Assembly (NCBI GenBank): GCA_021287075.1
Contig: JAJTBD010000016.1
Span: forward strand, 1-64,000
DNA: 64,000 nucleotides
Direction: 5' to 3'
Source: Micrococcales bacterium
Lineage (GTDB): Bacteria; Actinomycetota; Actinomycetes; Actinomycetales; Dermatophilaceae
Positions 26,569 through 35,835 of this stretch are shown here, in pieces. Made by a program: the position numbers and the translations under genes. Numbering within the stretch: the stretch's first letter is position 1; the number at the start of each line of letters is the position of its first letter. The notes below the pieces were generated by a model. The model saw only the letters and a program-made list of their open reading frames with translations. It was not told where the DNA came from and did no database searches.

Positions 26569-27606
26569 GTGACCGCTGAACTCCCCGAGCTCCTCGGGCT
26601 GCTCGACTCCGTCGCCCCGCCGGTGCCCCTGCGCACCGTCGAGGACCTTGCCGTCGACCGGTTCGGCGTCCTCGGCGACGCGACGCCCCTCACCGGTGAG
26701 CGCGACGCCAACTTCCGCATCGACGACGGCGAGCGGCGCTGGGTCCTCAAGGTCTCGCACCCCGCCGAGCCGGAGCCGGTGGCCGACCTACAGAGCGCCG
26801 CAATCCGGCATGCCCTGGCGGTCGATCCGTCGCTGCCGCTCCCCCAGGTCCAGCTCTCCCGGGCCGGGTCGCCCCAGTCGCCGTGGTTCGCCCCCGACGG
26901 CCCGGTGCGGCAGGTGCGCCTCTACAGCTATCTGGAGGGTATGCCGCTCGCCTCGGTCCCAGCCGACCCTGACCTCTCTGCCGCGCTGGGCTCGGTGCTC
27001 GCCCGCCTCGACCGGGCGCTGACCGGCTACAGCCATCTCGCGCAGGACCGCCCACTCGCCTGGGATGTCTCCCAGGCGACCAGGCTGCGCCCGCTCGCGG
27101 AGCACGCGGTCGACCCCGCTCTTGCTGGTGCAGCGCTCGACCGGTTCGCCGCGGAGGCCGCGCCCCGGCTGGGCGCCCTGCGCCACCAGGTGGTCCACAA
27201 CGACCTCAACCCCCACAACGTCCTTGTGGCAGAGGAGGATCCGAGCCAGATCACGGGCATCATCGACTTCGGCGACATGGTGCGCGCCCCGCTGGTGCAG
27301 GATCTGGCGACGGCCGCGGCATACCTCGTGGGTGAGGAGGGGCACCCGCTCTCGGGCACGGTGGAGATGGTGCGGGCCTATCGCGCTGTCCTGCCGCTCA
27401 CCCCCGACGAGCTGGCGGTCGTGCCGCTGATGATGGCCGCGCGCGCCGCGATCTCGGTGTCGATCTCGGGCTGGCGCGCCGGCCTGCACCCCGACAACCG
27501 CGACTACATCCTGCGCAATGGTGCCCAGGCGCAGCGCACCCTGGAGCGGCTGGCCGAGACCACGCCGGCCGAGGGCGCCGAGTGGCTGGCGCGGGAGACG
27601 GCATGA
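26569..27606 (+). CDS. APH-fold kinase, hydroxylysine/ethanolamine kinase-like
   Basis: A 345-residue protein from GTG 26569. The kinase motifs are clear: RDANFRIDDGERRWVLKVSH (nucleotide-binding strand with Lys), the Brenner motif VVHNDLNPHNVLV with catalytic Asp, and IIDFGDM with the metal-binding Asp. It belongs to the aminoglycoside phosphotransferase superfamily in the branch of hydroxylysine kinase (AGPHD1). ATGA overlap with the following class III PLP enzyme supports phosphorylation of an amino alcohol that the partner then degrades. Substrate is inferred. Confidence 0.8.
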   Translation: MTAELPELLGLLDSVAPPVPLRTVEDLAVDRFGVLGDATPLTGERDANFRIDDGERRWVLKVSHPAEPEPVADLQSAAIRHALAVDPSLPLPQVQLSRAGSPQSPWFAPDGPVRQVRLYSYLEGMPLASVPADPDLSAALGSVLARLDRALTGYSHLAQDRPLAWDVSQATRLRPLAEHAVDPALAGAALDRFAAEAAPRLGALRHQVVHNDLNPHNVLVAEEDPSQITGIIDFGDMVRAPLVQDLATAAAYLVGEEGHPLSGTVEMVRAYRAVLPLTPDELAVVPLMMAARAAISVSISGWRAGLHPDNRDYILRNGAQAQRTLERLAETTPAEGAEWLARETA

Positions 27607-28874
27607 GCGGTGACCTGGCCCGCCGGCGCGAGGAGCACCTCGGCTCCTCCTACCGGCTCTTCTATGACGACCCGGTCCACGTCGTGCGGGGCGAGGGCGT
27701 GTGGCTCTATGACGCCGACGGGCGGCGCTATCTCGACGCCTACAACAATGTCGCGGGCCTGGGCCACTGCCACCCCCGCGTCGTGGCCGCGCTCGCGGAG
27801 CAGGCGGCGCGGCTCAACACCCACACCCGCTATCTCGGCCACGAGGTGGTCGACTACGCCGAGCGGCTGCTGGGGACCTTCCCCGCCCACCTCGACCAGG
27901 TCGTCCTCACCTGCACCGGGAGCGAGGCCAACGACCTGGCCTATCGCGTGGCACGGGTGGCCACCGGCGGGACGGGCTTCGTCGTCACCGAGCACGCCTA
28001 TCACGGCGTGACCCATGCGGTCGCCGGCCTCTCCCCCTCCTATGGCGGGCCCGACTCGCTGGGCCAGGACGTGTGGACCGTGCCAGCGCCACGGACGGCG
28101 GGCGACGCCGAGGCGTTTGCCGCCGCCGTGCAGGCCGCGGTCGACCAGATGCGCTCTCGCTCAGTCCAACCCGCAGCGCTGCTGGTCGACAGCATCCTGG
28201 CCAGCGACGGGATCTATCCGGAGGCGCTGCCCGCGCTCGAGGCCGGGGCAGCGGTCATGCGGGCAGCAGGTGGGCTGCTCATCGTCGACGAGGTGCAGCC
28301 GGGATTCGGCCGGACCGGCCGCATGTGGCACTTCACCCGCTCCGGTCTCACTCCCGATCTGGTCAGTCTCGGCAAGCCGATGGGCAACGGCCACCCGATC
28401 GCGGGGCTCGTCGCCCGCCGCGATGTGCTCGACGAGTTCGGCTCTCGCCAGCGTTATTTCAACACCTTCGGCGGCAACGCCGTCTCGTGCGCGGTCGGCT
28501 CCGCAGTGCTCGACGTCATCGAGGACGAGGGCCTGCTCGAGCGTGCCGCAGCCCGGGGCGAGAGGCTGGTGAGCGGCCTGCGCGAGGTGGGCACACGGCA
28601 CACCGCCATCGGGGAGGTGCGGGGCATCGGGCTGTATGCCGCGGTGGAGCTGCGCGACGACCACGGCGCCCCCGCAGCGGAGCTGGCCGGCCGTGTCGTC
28701 AACGGGATGCGCTCTCGCGGAGTGCTGCTCAGCACCGCCGGACCGAGCGGGCACGTGCTCAAGCTGCGCCCACCGCTCGTCAGCGAGGACGAGCACATCG
28801 ACCTCCTGCTCGAGACCCTCGACGCGACGCTCGACCACCTGCGGGGCGGCCCGCCGGTCGGCTCGTTATCGTGA
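27603..28874 (+). CDS. Class III PLP enzyme, phospho-lyase type (AGXT2L-like)
   Basis: A 423-residue fold-type I PLP enzyme; ATG 27603 overlaps the kinase stop. It has GSEANDLAYRVAR, EHAYHGVTHAV, IVDEVQPGFGRTG and the PLP-lysine motif SLGKPMGNGHPI. The GKPMGNGHP form and the upstream kinase point to the AGXT2L1/AGXT2L2 group, which cleave phosphoethanolamine or 5-phosphohydroxylysine to aldehyde, ammonia and phosphate rather than transaminate. An ordinary omega-aminotransferase remains possible. Confidence 0.82.
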   Translation: MSGDLARRREEHLGSSYRLFYDDPVHVVRGEGVWLYDADGRRYLDAYNNVAGLGHCHPRVVAALAEQAARLNTHTRYLGHEVVDYAERLLGTFPAHLDQVVLTCTGSEANDLAYRVARVATGGTGFVVTEHAYHGVTHAVAGLSPSYGGPDSLGQDVWTVPAPRTAGDAEAFAAAVQAAVDQMRSRSVQPAALLVDSILASDGIYPEALPALEAGAAVMRAAGGLLIVDEVQPGFGRTGRMWHFTRSGLTPDLVSLGKPMGNGHPIAGLVARRDVLDEFGSRQRYFNTFGGNAVSCAVGSAVLDVIEDEGLLERAAARGERLVSGLREVGTRHTAIGEVRGIGLYAAVELRDDHGAPAAELAGRVVNGMRSRGVLLSTAGPSGHVLKLRPPLVSEDEHIDLLLETLDATLDHLRGGPPVGSLS

Positions 28875-28879
28875 CGTCC

Positions 28880-30223
28880 ATGGCCTTCACCGATCGCACC
28901 GCCGCCCTGCTCGGGCGCATCGCCGTCACAACCCAGCGCGAGGGGCGAGTGCCGGGTCTGGCCGCGGGCGTCGCCCGTCGAGGCGAGCTCCAGTGGTCCA
29001 CCGGCGTCGGCGCGGCCGACCTGTCGTCCGGCGAGGCACCCGACGCTGACACGCAGTATCAGATCGCCTCCAACACAAAGACTTTCGTCGCCGTGACGAT
29101 CATGGCGCTGCGCGACGAGGGCCGACTCGACCTCGACGAGCCGATCGGGATCGTCATCCCCGAGAGCACCCACGGGCGGGTGACCTTCCGGCAGCTGCTG
29201 GCGCACTCGAGCGGCATGCAGCGCGAGCCCCTCGGCGATGTCTTCGACACCCTCGACTTCCCCGACCGCGCCGACCTCGTCGCGGGCTGGAACCAGGCCG
29301 AGCAGGTGGGCCGCCCGCACACCCACTGGCACTACAGCAATCTCGGCTTCGCCATGCTCGGCGAGGCGATCACCCGACTCGACGGCGGCGACTGGTTCGC
29401 CTCGGTGCAGCGGCGCATCCTCGACCCGCTCGAGATGCGACGCACGACGCTGGGGCCCTCGGGCAGGCAGGCGGGCACCTACTTCGTGCCGCCCCATCAC
29501 GACGTGCCGGAGCAGGAGCCGGTGATCGACGTGCTGGCGGTCGGCCCGGCCGGCGGGATGGCCTCCACGACAGCCGATCTCGCGCGCTGGGGTGGTTTCG
29601 TGGCCGACCCGGTGGCGGAGGTCCTCTCCCCCGACACCCTCGAGGAGATGTGCCAGCCGCAGATCCTCGCCGAGCCGCAGCGCTGGGGCTCGGCGTGGGG
29701 GCTCGGCTTCATGCTCGTGCGCGCCGACGACCGGGTCTGGGTCGGCCACACCGGCGGCTGGCCCGGCTCGATCACGGGGGTCTTCACCCACCGCGACTCC
29801 GGCACGACCGGCATCACCCTGATGAACGCGAGCAACTCCCCTGACCCGGCCGCGGCCGCGATCGAGCTGGGCGCCTGCTCACTGGCCGAGGAGCCGCCGC
29901 TCGACGAGGCATGGGCTCCGGGCTCGGCCGTGCCCGACGGCCTCGCCCCGGTGCTCGGGGTGTGGTTCTCCGAGGGCACCGCGTTCACCTTCACCGTGCG
30001 CGAGGGCCGCCTGGAGGCACGCGTCGACGGCCTGCCGTCGTGGCGCCCTCCGGCCGTCTTCGAGCAGCTCGAGGGCGATGTCTATCGCACCGTCTCCGGG
30101 CGCGAGCGCGGCGAGCTGCTGCGCATCACCCGCCGGCCGGACGGCACGGTCGAGCGGATGCACTGGGCGACCTATCTCTTCACCCGCGAGCCGCTCGCCT
30201 TCGGCGCCCACCACCAGCGCTGA
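28880..30223 (+). CDS. Serine hydrolase, class C beta-lactamase family
   Basis: A 447-residue protein from ATG 28880; GTG 28871, overlapping the previous stop as GTGA, is equally plausible. The serine motif is SNTK (SxxK), the tyrosine motif YSN, and the third box HTGG (KTG equivalent). A lipocalin-like beta C-terminal domain follows (about residues 350-440). No signal peptide is seen, so it is probably a cytoplasmic esterase or D-aminopeptidase-like enzyme. Last gene of the opu-kinase-lyase run. Confidence 0.82.
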   Translation: MAFTDRTAALLGRIAVTTQREGRVPGLAAGVARRGELQWSTGVGAADLSSGEAPDADTQYQIASNTKTFVAVTIMALRDEGRLDLDEPIGIVIPESTHGRVTFRQLLAHSSGMQREPLGDVFDTLDFPDRADLVAGWNQAEQVGRPHTHWHYSNLGFAMLGEAITRLDGGDWFASVQRRILDPLEMRRTTLGPSGRQAGTYFVPPHHDVPEQEPVIDVLAVGPAGGMASTTADLARWGGFVADPVAEVLSPDTLEEMCQPQILAEPQRWGSAWGLGFMLVRADDRVWVGHTGGWPGSITGVFTHRDSGTTGITLMNASNSPDPAAAAIELGACSLAEEPPLDEAWAPGSAVPDGLAPVLGVWFSEGTAFTFTVREGRLEARVDGLPSWRPPAVFEQLEGDVYRTVSGRERGELLRITRRPDGTVERMHWATYLFTREPLAFGAHHQR

Positions 30224-30233
30224 CCTCGTCTCA

Positions 30234-30297
30234 CGTTGACCTGTCACAACTCACGCCTACAACGCGCTGTTTAGGCGTGAGTTGTGACAAGTCAACG
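30234..30297. repeat. Long intergenic inverted repeat (26-base arms)
   Basis: Arms 30234-30259 and 30272-30297 match with a single mismatch around a 12-base loop. The inner part is TCACAACTCACGCCTA. It fills the gap between two convergent genes and is richer in A+T than its surroundings. It can act as a bidirectional terminator, but its length and the ends GTTGAC/GTCAAC also fit a small mobile palindrome of the REP or MITE kind. Confidence 0.85.
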
Positions 30298-30302
30298 CGG
30301 GA

Positions 30303-31895
30303 TCAGCGGGGCCGGAGGTCCTGCTTGAGGACCTTGCCGGTGGCATTGCGTGGCAGCTCCTCGACAAAGACGACATCGCGCGGGACGCAGTGGCGGGCGC
30401 GCTGGGCGCGCACGTGGTCGCGCACGTCGTCCTCGCTCAGCTGCGCCTCAGGGTGCAGCACGACGTATGCCGCGAGGCGGGCCCCGAAGTCCTCGTCGGG
30501 CACGCCGACGACCGCGACCTCGCGGATGGCGGGGTGGTGCTCGAGGGTGGACTCCACCTCGCTGGGATAGACGTTCTCGCCGCCGCTGACGACCATGTCG
30601 TCCTCACGGCCGCCGAGATAGAGCAGGCCGTCGCGGACGCTGCCGAGGTCGCCCGTGGAGACCATGCCGTCGGCGAACTCCCTTGTCGCGCCTGAGGTAT
30701 AGCCCTCGAACACCAGCTCGTTGCCGCAGAAGACGCGGCCGATCTCGCCCTCCGGCACGGCGTGCCCCTCCTCGTCGAGGATCGCCACGCGGGTGCCGAG
30801 CGGCGGGCGCCCGGAGGTGTCGGGATGGGCCCGCAGCTCGGCAGGCGTCGCGATCGCCACCCAGGACGCCTCGGTGGAGCCATAGAGGTTGTAGAGCACG
30901 TCGCCGTAGTCGTCCATGAAGGCCGGCGCGAAGCCGCCCGGCAGGGCCGACCCGCTGGTGGCCACGACCCGCAGCGTGCCGAGCCGCTCCTCCCGACGCG
31001 GGTCCGGCGGCAGGTGCATCATCCGCTGGAGCATGGCCGGGACGGGGAACATCGCGCTGGCCTGGTGCTCCGAGAGCGCCTCGCGGGCGGCGGCCGCGTC
31101 GAACTGGCGCTGGAGCACGACCGTGCCGCGCAGGCCGATCGTCAGCTGGAGCGCGGCATACCCCCAGGTGTGGAAGAGGGGCGCGGAGATCAGCACCCGC
31201 TCGCCGACGTTGAGGGGGATGCGGTCGAGGATCGAGACCATCGGGCCGAAGCCCGCGGGCGTGCGGCGGGCGGCGCCCTTGGGGTGGCCGGTCGTGCCGG
31301 AGGTGAGCACGATCGCGCGGCCCACGCGGCGCGGTGGCCGCTCGGCCGTCACCTCGGGCAGCTCGGCCAGGGCCTGCTCGAGCTCGGCCTCGGGCAGCAG
31401 GGCGCAGCCGCTGCGCATGCGGCCGAGCCGCTCGGCGAACTCGTCGTCGTGGATGACCAGGTCACAGCCCTGCTCCTCGACCACGGCGGAGAGGACGTGG
31501 GCGGACAGGCCGGTGTTGAGCAGCACGACATCGGCACCGAGGCTGCTGATGCCGACCATCGCCTCAACCGCGAGCGCGTGGTTGCGGGCGAGCAGCCCGA
31601 CCCGGGAGCCCTCCGCGAGACCCCGCTGGCGCAGCAGCGCGGTGATCCTGCGGGCGCGGCCGAGCAGCTCGGCATAGGTGACCTGGCCACGCACGTCGTC
31701 GATGACCGCCGCCCTCGAGGGGCTGCGCGCGGCGGCCTGGCGCAGCTCGCCGGCAAGGCCAAAACCCCACAGCGCCAGCGCACCCAGCTGTGGGGCGGCC
31801 CGCAGCGAGGGCACCAGCAGGCCGCGCCGCACCAGGGTGGAGGCGACGGCGACGGGCGTGACGAGCCTCGGGATGAAGGCCAGCTCTGGGCTCAC
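30303..31895 (-). CDS. Acyl-CoA synthetase (AMP-forming, FadD-like)
   Basis: A 530-residue ANL-superfamily enzyme that activates a carboxylic acid to acyl-AMP and then acyl-CoA. It has the P-loop VLTSGTTGHPKGA, LYGSTEASWVA, the hinge region STGDLGSVRDGLLYLGGRED, SGGENVYPSEVE, and the catalytic Lys in TGKVLKQDLR. The N-terminal 60 residues contain a hydrophobic stretch often seen in FadD12-like proteins. It lies 43 bases downstream of topA on the same strand. The chain length used is unknown. Confidence 0.9.
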   Translation of the reverse strand: MSPELAFIPRLVTPVAVASTLVRRGLLVPSLRAAPQLGALALWGFGLAGELRQAAARSPSRAAVIDDVRGQVTYAELLGRARRITALLRQRGLAEGSRVGLLARNHALAVEAMVGISSLGADVVLLNTGLSAHVLSAVVEEQGCDLVIHDDEFAERLGRMRSGCALLPEAELEQALAELPEVTAERPPRRVGRAIVLTSGTTGHPKGAARRTPAGFGPMVSILDRIPLNVGERVLISAPLFHTWGYAALQLTIGLRGTVVLQRQFDAAAAREALSEHQASAMFPVPAMLQRMMHLPPDPRREERLGTLRVVATSGSALPGGFAPAFMDDYGDVLYNLYGSTEASWVAIATPAELRAHPDTSGRPPLGTRVAILDEEGHAVPEGEIGRVFCGNELVFEGYTSGATREFADGMVSTGDLGSVRDGLLYLGGREDDMVVSGGENVYPSEVESTLEHHPAIREVAVVGVPDEDFGARLAAYVVLHPEAQLSEDDVRDHVRAQRARHCVPRDVVFVEELPRNATGKVLKQDLRPR

Positions 31896-31938
31896 GCGGT
31901 GTCCTCCGGGGTGGGTGACGTCCGCACGACCCTAGCGG

Positions 31939-34737
31939 TCACTCCCCGGGATCGGCAGCCTTGCGCGTCGACTTCGCAGCGGTCGACTTCTTTGCCGTCG
32001 TCTTCTTGGCGGCGGCCTTTGTGGTGGCCTTCTTGGCCGTCTTCTTGGCGGCGCGCTTGCGGGTCGTCGGGCCCTTGGCGCGCTTCTCGGCGAGCAGCTC
32101 GAAGCCACGCTCCGGCGTGATCGACTCGGGGTCGTCGTCGCGGCGCAGCGTCGCATTGGTCTCGCCGTCGGTCACATAGGGACCGAAGCGGCCGTCCTTG
32201 ACCACGACCGGCTTGCCACTGACCGGGTCGGCGCCGAGCTCCTTGAGCGGCGGCTTGGCGGCCGCCCGGCCACGCTGCTTGGGCTGGGCATAGATCTCCA
32301 GCGCCTCCGCGAGCGTGATGTCGAACAGCTGCTGCTCGGTCGCCAGCGAGCGGGAGTCGGTGCCCTTCTTCAGATAGGGCCCGTAGCGGCCGTTCTGGGC
32401 GGTGATCTGCTCACCCTCGGCGTCGGTCCCGACCACGCGCGGCAGCGAGAGCAGCTGGAGCGCGGTGTCGAGGTCGATCGTCGCCAGGTCCATGTCCTTG
32501 AAGAGCGAGGCCGTGCGCGGCTTGGCCTTGGCGGCCTTCTTGCCGCGGGCAGCGGTCTGGGCCGCTTCGTCCTCCGGCAGCACCTCGGTGACATAGGGGC
32601 CGTAGCGCCCGGCCTTGGCGACGATGTCGCGGCCGGTGTCGGGGTCCTGGCCGAGCACGCGGCCGTCGTCGGCCGCGGCCTCGAGCAGCTCGCGCGCCTT
32701 GGCCGGGGTCATCTCGTCGGGGGCGATGTCGTCGTTGATCGTCGCCCGGCGCGGGGTGGCCGGCGCCCCGTCGGCCGCGGCCCCGTCGGTCACCTCGCCG
32801 TTCGCGGCGTCGACGCCCTGGGGCACGACCTCCTCGACATAGGGGCCATAGCGCCCCACCCGCACGACCATGCCGTCGCCGAGCTCGATCGTGGAGATGC
32901 CGCGGGCGTCGATCTCGCCCAGGTCGTTGACCAGGTCGCGCAGCCCTTCGGCGGAGGTCGCCTCGTCACCGAAGTAGAAGCGCCGCAGCCAGACCGCCCG
33001 CTGCTCGTCGCCGTTGGCGATGCGGTCGAGGTCCTCCTCCATGCTCGCGGTGAAGTCGTAGTCGACCAGCCGCGTGAAGTGCTCCTCGAGCAGCCGGGTG
33101 ACGGCGAAGGCGAGCCACGTGGGCACCAGGGCGGTGCCCTTGGTGCGCACATAGCCGCGGTCCTGGATGGTGCCGACGGTCGCGGCATACGTGGAGGGAC
33201 GGCCGATGCCCTTCTCCTCCATGGCCTTGACCAGGGTCGCCTCGGTGTAGCGGGCCGGCGGCGAGGTCTCGTGACCGTCGGCCTCGGCCTTGGTCGTCGT
33301 CAGCGGGACGCCGGCCGAGAGCTTGGGCAGGCGCCGCTCCTCGTCGCGGGCGTCGGCGGCGGCGCGCGCGTCCTCGTCGCGCCCCTCCTCGTATGCCGCG
33401 AGGAAGCCGCGGAAGGTGATGACCGTGCCGGAGGCGGTGAACTCGACGTCCTGGCCGTCGCCGAGGGTCGCGCCGAGGCGCACCGTCGCGGTCGAGCCCC
33501 GGGCGTCGGCCATCTGGGAGGCCACGGTGCGCTTCCAGATCAGCTCATAGAGCGCGAACTCCTCGCCGCGCAGCTCACCGGCCACCTGGGCGGGGGTGCG
33601 GAAGCGGTCACCGGCGGGGCGGATGGCCTCGTGGGCCTCCTGGGCGTTCTTGACCTTCTTCTCGTAGCGGCGCGGCGACTCCGGCACGTACTCCGCGCCG
33701 TAGAGGTCGCGCGCCTGGCCGCGGGCGGCGGTCAGCGCGGCCTGCGACAGCGTGGTGCTGTCGGTCCGCATATAGGTGATGTAGCCGTTCTCGTAGAGGC
33801 GCTGGGCGACCCGCATCGCGTTCTTGCTGCTCAGCCGCAGCTTGCGCGAGGCCTCCTGCTGGAGGGTCGAGGTGGTGAAGGGGGCCGACGGGCGGCGGGT
33901 GTAGGGCTTCTCCTGGACATCGCGCACGGTGACGCGGGATCCCTTGAGCTGGCTGGCGATCGAGGTCGCGGCGGCCTCGTCGAGCTTGATCGCGGCGCCG
34001 CGCAGCTCACCACGGTCGGTGAAGTCGCGGCCCTGGGCCACCCGGGCGCCGTCGACGGCGGACAGGCGGGCGGGGAAGGCGCGGGACATGTCATCGGGGG
34101 TGAACTCGCCGACGACATCCCAGTAGGACGCCTGGACGAAGGCCATCCGCTCGCGCTCGCGCTCGACCACCATGCGGGTGGCGACGGACTGGACGCGACC
34201 GGCGGACAGGCCGTTCTTGACCTTGCGCCACAGGACCGGCGAGACCTCGTAGCCGTAGAGACGGTCGAGGATGCGGCGGGTCTCCTGGGCGTCGACGAGG
34301 TCCTTGTCGAGCTCGCGGGTCTCGTTGACCGCGCGGCGGATCGCCTCGGGGGTGATCTCGTGGAAGACCATCCGCTTGACCGGGACCTTGGGCTGGAGGG
34401 TCTCCAGCAGGTGCCAGGCGATGGCCTCGCCCTCACGGTCCTCATCGGTGGCGAGATAGAGCTCGTCGGCGTTCTTGAGCGCCCGCTTGAGCTCGGAGAC
34501 CTTCTTCTTCTTGTCGGAGTCGACGACGTAGTAGGGCTGGAAAGCGTCGTCGACATTGACGCCGAAGCGGCCGTAGGGGCCCTTCTTCATGTCGGCCGGC
34601 ATCTCCGAGGGGGTCGGGATGTCGCGGATGTGACCGACGGAGGCCTCGACCTCGAAGTCACTGCCGAGATAGCCGCCGATGGTCTTGGCCTTGGCCGGGG
34701 ACTCGACGATGACGAGCTTGCGCCCGGATCCACTCAC
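31939..34737 (-). CDS. topA: DNA topoisomerase I
   Basis: A 932-residue type IA topoisomerase that relaxes negative supercoils. I chose GTG 34737, giving VSGSGRKLVIVESPAKAK; longer starts add a poor N terminus. The TOPRIM domain has ESPAKAKTIGGYLG and LATDEDREGEAIAWHL; the catalytic Tyr is in YITYMRTDSTTLS. Instead of zinc fingers the C terminus has four GRYGPYV-type repeats and a Lys-rich AAKKT tail, the usual actinobacterial form. A divergent promoter region with an inverted GTATGCCG pair precedes it. Confidence 0.97.
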   Translation of the reverse strand: MSGSGRKLVIVESPAKAKTIGGYLGSDFEVEASVGHIRDIPTPSEMPADMKKGPYGRFGVNVDDAFQPYYVVDSDKKKKVSELKRALKNADELYLATDEDREGEAIAWHLLETLQPKVPVKRMVFHEITPEAIRRAVNETRELDKDLVDAQETRRILDRLYGYEVSPVLWRKVKNGLSAGRVQSVATRMVVERERERMAFVQASYWDVVGEFTPDDMSRAFPARLSAVDGARVAQGRDFTDRGELRGAAIKLDEAAATSIASQLKGSRVTVRDVQEKPYTRRPSAPFTTSTLQQEASRKLRLSSKNAMRVAQRLYENGYITYMRTDSTTLSQAALTAARGQARDLYGAEYVPESPRRYEKKVKNAQEAHEAIRPAGDRFRTPAQVAGELRGEEFALYELIWKRTVASQMADARGSTATVRLGATLGDGQDVEFTASGTVITFRGFLAAYEEGRDEDARAAADARDEERRLPKLSAGVPLTTTKAEADGHETSPPARYTEATLVKAMEEKGIGRPSTYAATVGTIQDRGYVRTKGTALVPTWLAFAVTRLLEEHFTRLVDYDFTASMEEDLDRIANGDEQRAVWLRRFYFGDEATSAEGLRDLVNDLGEIDARGISTIELGDGMVVRVGRYGPYVEEVVPQGVDAANGEVTDGAAADGAPATPRRATINDDIAPDEMTPAKARELLEAAADDGRVLGQDPDTGRDIVAKAGRYGPYVTEVLPEDEAAQTAARGKKAAKAKPRTASLFKDMDLATIDLDTALQLLSLPRVVGTDAEGEQITAQNGRYGPYLKKGTDSRSLATEQQLFDITLAEALEIYAQPKQRGRAAAKPPLKELGADPVSGKPVVVKDGRFGPYVTDGETNATLRRDDDPESITPERGFELLAEKRAKGPTTRKRAAKKTAKKATTKAAAKKTTAKKSTAAKSTRKAADPGE

Positions 34738-34864
34738 TGACTTTGCACCTGTTCTCTCTTCGTGCCCGCGTGCAGTGGATTCGTCACTGCCTCGACGCGA
34801 GTCCACGCAACCGTAGCGGAGGCGGCGCCCCCCGCCACAACCAGCCCTGAGGGTGGAGGATGGC

Positions 34865-34918
34865 GTATGCCGCGGCCCGCCCCCGACCTGCGCACTCGTC
34901 GCCGGCCTCGCGGCATAC
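34865..34918. repeat. Inverted GTATGCCGCG pair in a divergent promoter region
   Basis: Ten-base perfect arms at 34865-34874 and 34909-34918 are separated by 34 bases. Unlike the other inverted pairs in the window this one lies between divergent starts (topA and the dioxygenase), where a terminator is not expected. It could affect either promoter or simply reflect spread of the repeat. Confidence 0.75.
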
Positions 34919-34946
34919 TTTAATCTTCAATGTTGTTGGGAGGGGT

Positions 34947-35756
34947 ATGACGACGATGGAGCAGCCGACCGCCGACCACATGCCGGTCCTCTATCTCAGC
35001 CACGGGGCACCCCCGCTGGCCGACGACGAGCGCTGGACCGCCGAGCTCGCGGCGTGGTCCGCCGACCTCCCGCGCCCCAGCAGCATCCTCATGGTCTCGG
35101 CCCACTGGGAGCAGGACCCGATGACCGTCAGCGCGATCTCTCAGAAGGTCCCGCTCACCTATGACTTCTGGGGCTTCCCGCAGAAGTACTACGAGGTCAC
35201 CTATGACGCGCCGCTCGCGCCGCAGCTCGCGGCCGAGGTCGCCGGCCTGGTCGCCAGCGGCGCCAACCCGCTCCACGTCGACGAGTCGCGCGGGCTCGAC
35301 CACGGCGCCTATGTGCCGCTGGTGGAGATGTTCCCCGAGGCCGACATCCCGGTGCTCCAGCTCTCGATGCCCACCCTCGACCCCCAGGAGCTCTTCGAGA
35401 TCGGCCGCCGGCTGGCACCGCTGCGCGACCAGGGCACCCTCCTGGTCGGCTCGGGCTTCACCACCCACAACCTGCGCTGGTTCAACCCCGGCGGCGGCTC
35501 CGACTCGCCGCCGCCCGCCGCGAGCGCCGAGTTTGACCAGTGGGCGGCCGAGGCCATGGCCCACCAGGACGTCGACGCGATCCTCGACTTCCTCGACAAG
35601 GCCCCGGCGGCCCAGGAGGCCCACCCGCGCACCGAGCACTGGGCGCCGCTCTACGTCGCCCTCGGCGCGGCATACGAGTCGGGGTCGCTGGAGAGCCGCT
35701 CGGTCGTGGACGGCTTCTGGTTCGGCCTGAGCAAGCGCTCCTGGCAGCTCGGCTGA
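34947..35756 (+). CDS. Extradiol ring-opening dioxygenase, 4,5-DOPA type (LigB fold)
   Basis: A 269-residue class III extradiol dioxygenase from ATG 34947, with a GGGAGGGG ribosome binding site. Metal-ligand and catalytic histidines are in LYLSHGAPPL, SAHWEQ, GLDHGAYVPL and GFTTHNLRW, the pattern of YgiD/DODA enzymes that cleave catechol rings such as that of DOPA. The physiological substrate in bacteria is uncertain. Confidence 0.9.
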   Translation: MTTMEQPTADHMPVLYLSHGAPPLADDERWTAELAAWSADLPRPSSILMVSAHWEQDPMTVSAISQKVPLTYDFWGFPQKYYEVTYDAPLAPQLAAEVAGLVASGANPLHVDESRGLDHGAYVPLVEMFPEADIPVLQLSMPTLDPQELFEIGRRLAPLRDQGTLLVGSGFTTHNLRWFNPGGGSDSPPPAASAEFDQWAAEAMAHQDVDAILDFLDKAPAAQEAHPRTEHWAPLYVALGAAYESGSLESRSVVDGFWFGLSKRSWQLG

Positions 35757-35766
35757 GGCCCACCTG

Positions 35767-35809
35767 ACAAGGACCCCCGTCCGGCACCGTGCCCGGCGGG
35801 GGTCCTTGT
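35767..35809. terminator. Bidirectional terminator after the dioxygenase gene
   Basis: A perfect 13-base stem, ACAAGGACCCCCG (35767-35779) with its complement (35797-35809), lies between the convergent stops of the dioxygenase and the small membrane protein. A single GTATGCCG repeat follows at 35818. Confidence 0.85.
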
Positions 35810-35835
35810 CTCGTGCGGTATGCCGCGTGGGCGGC

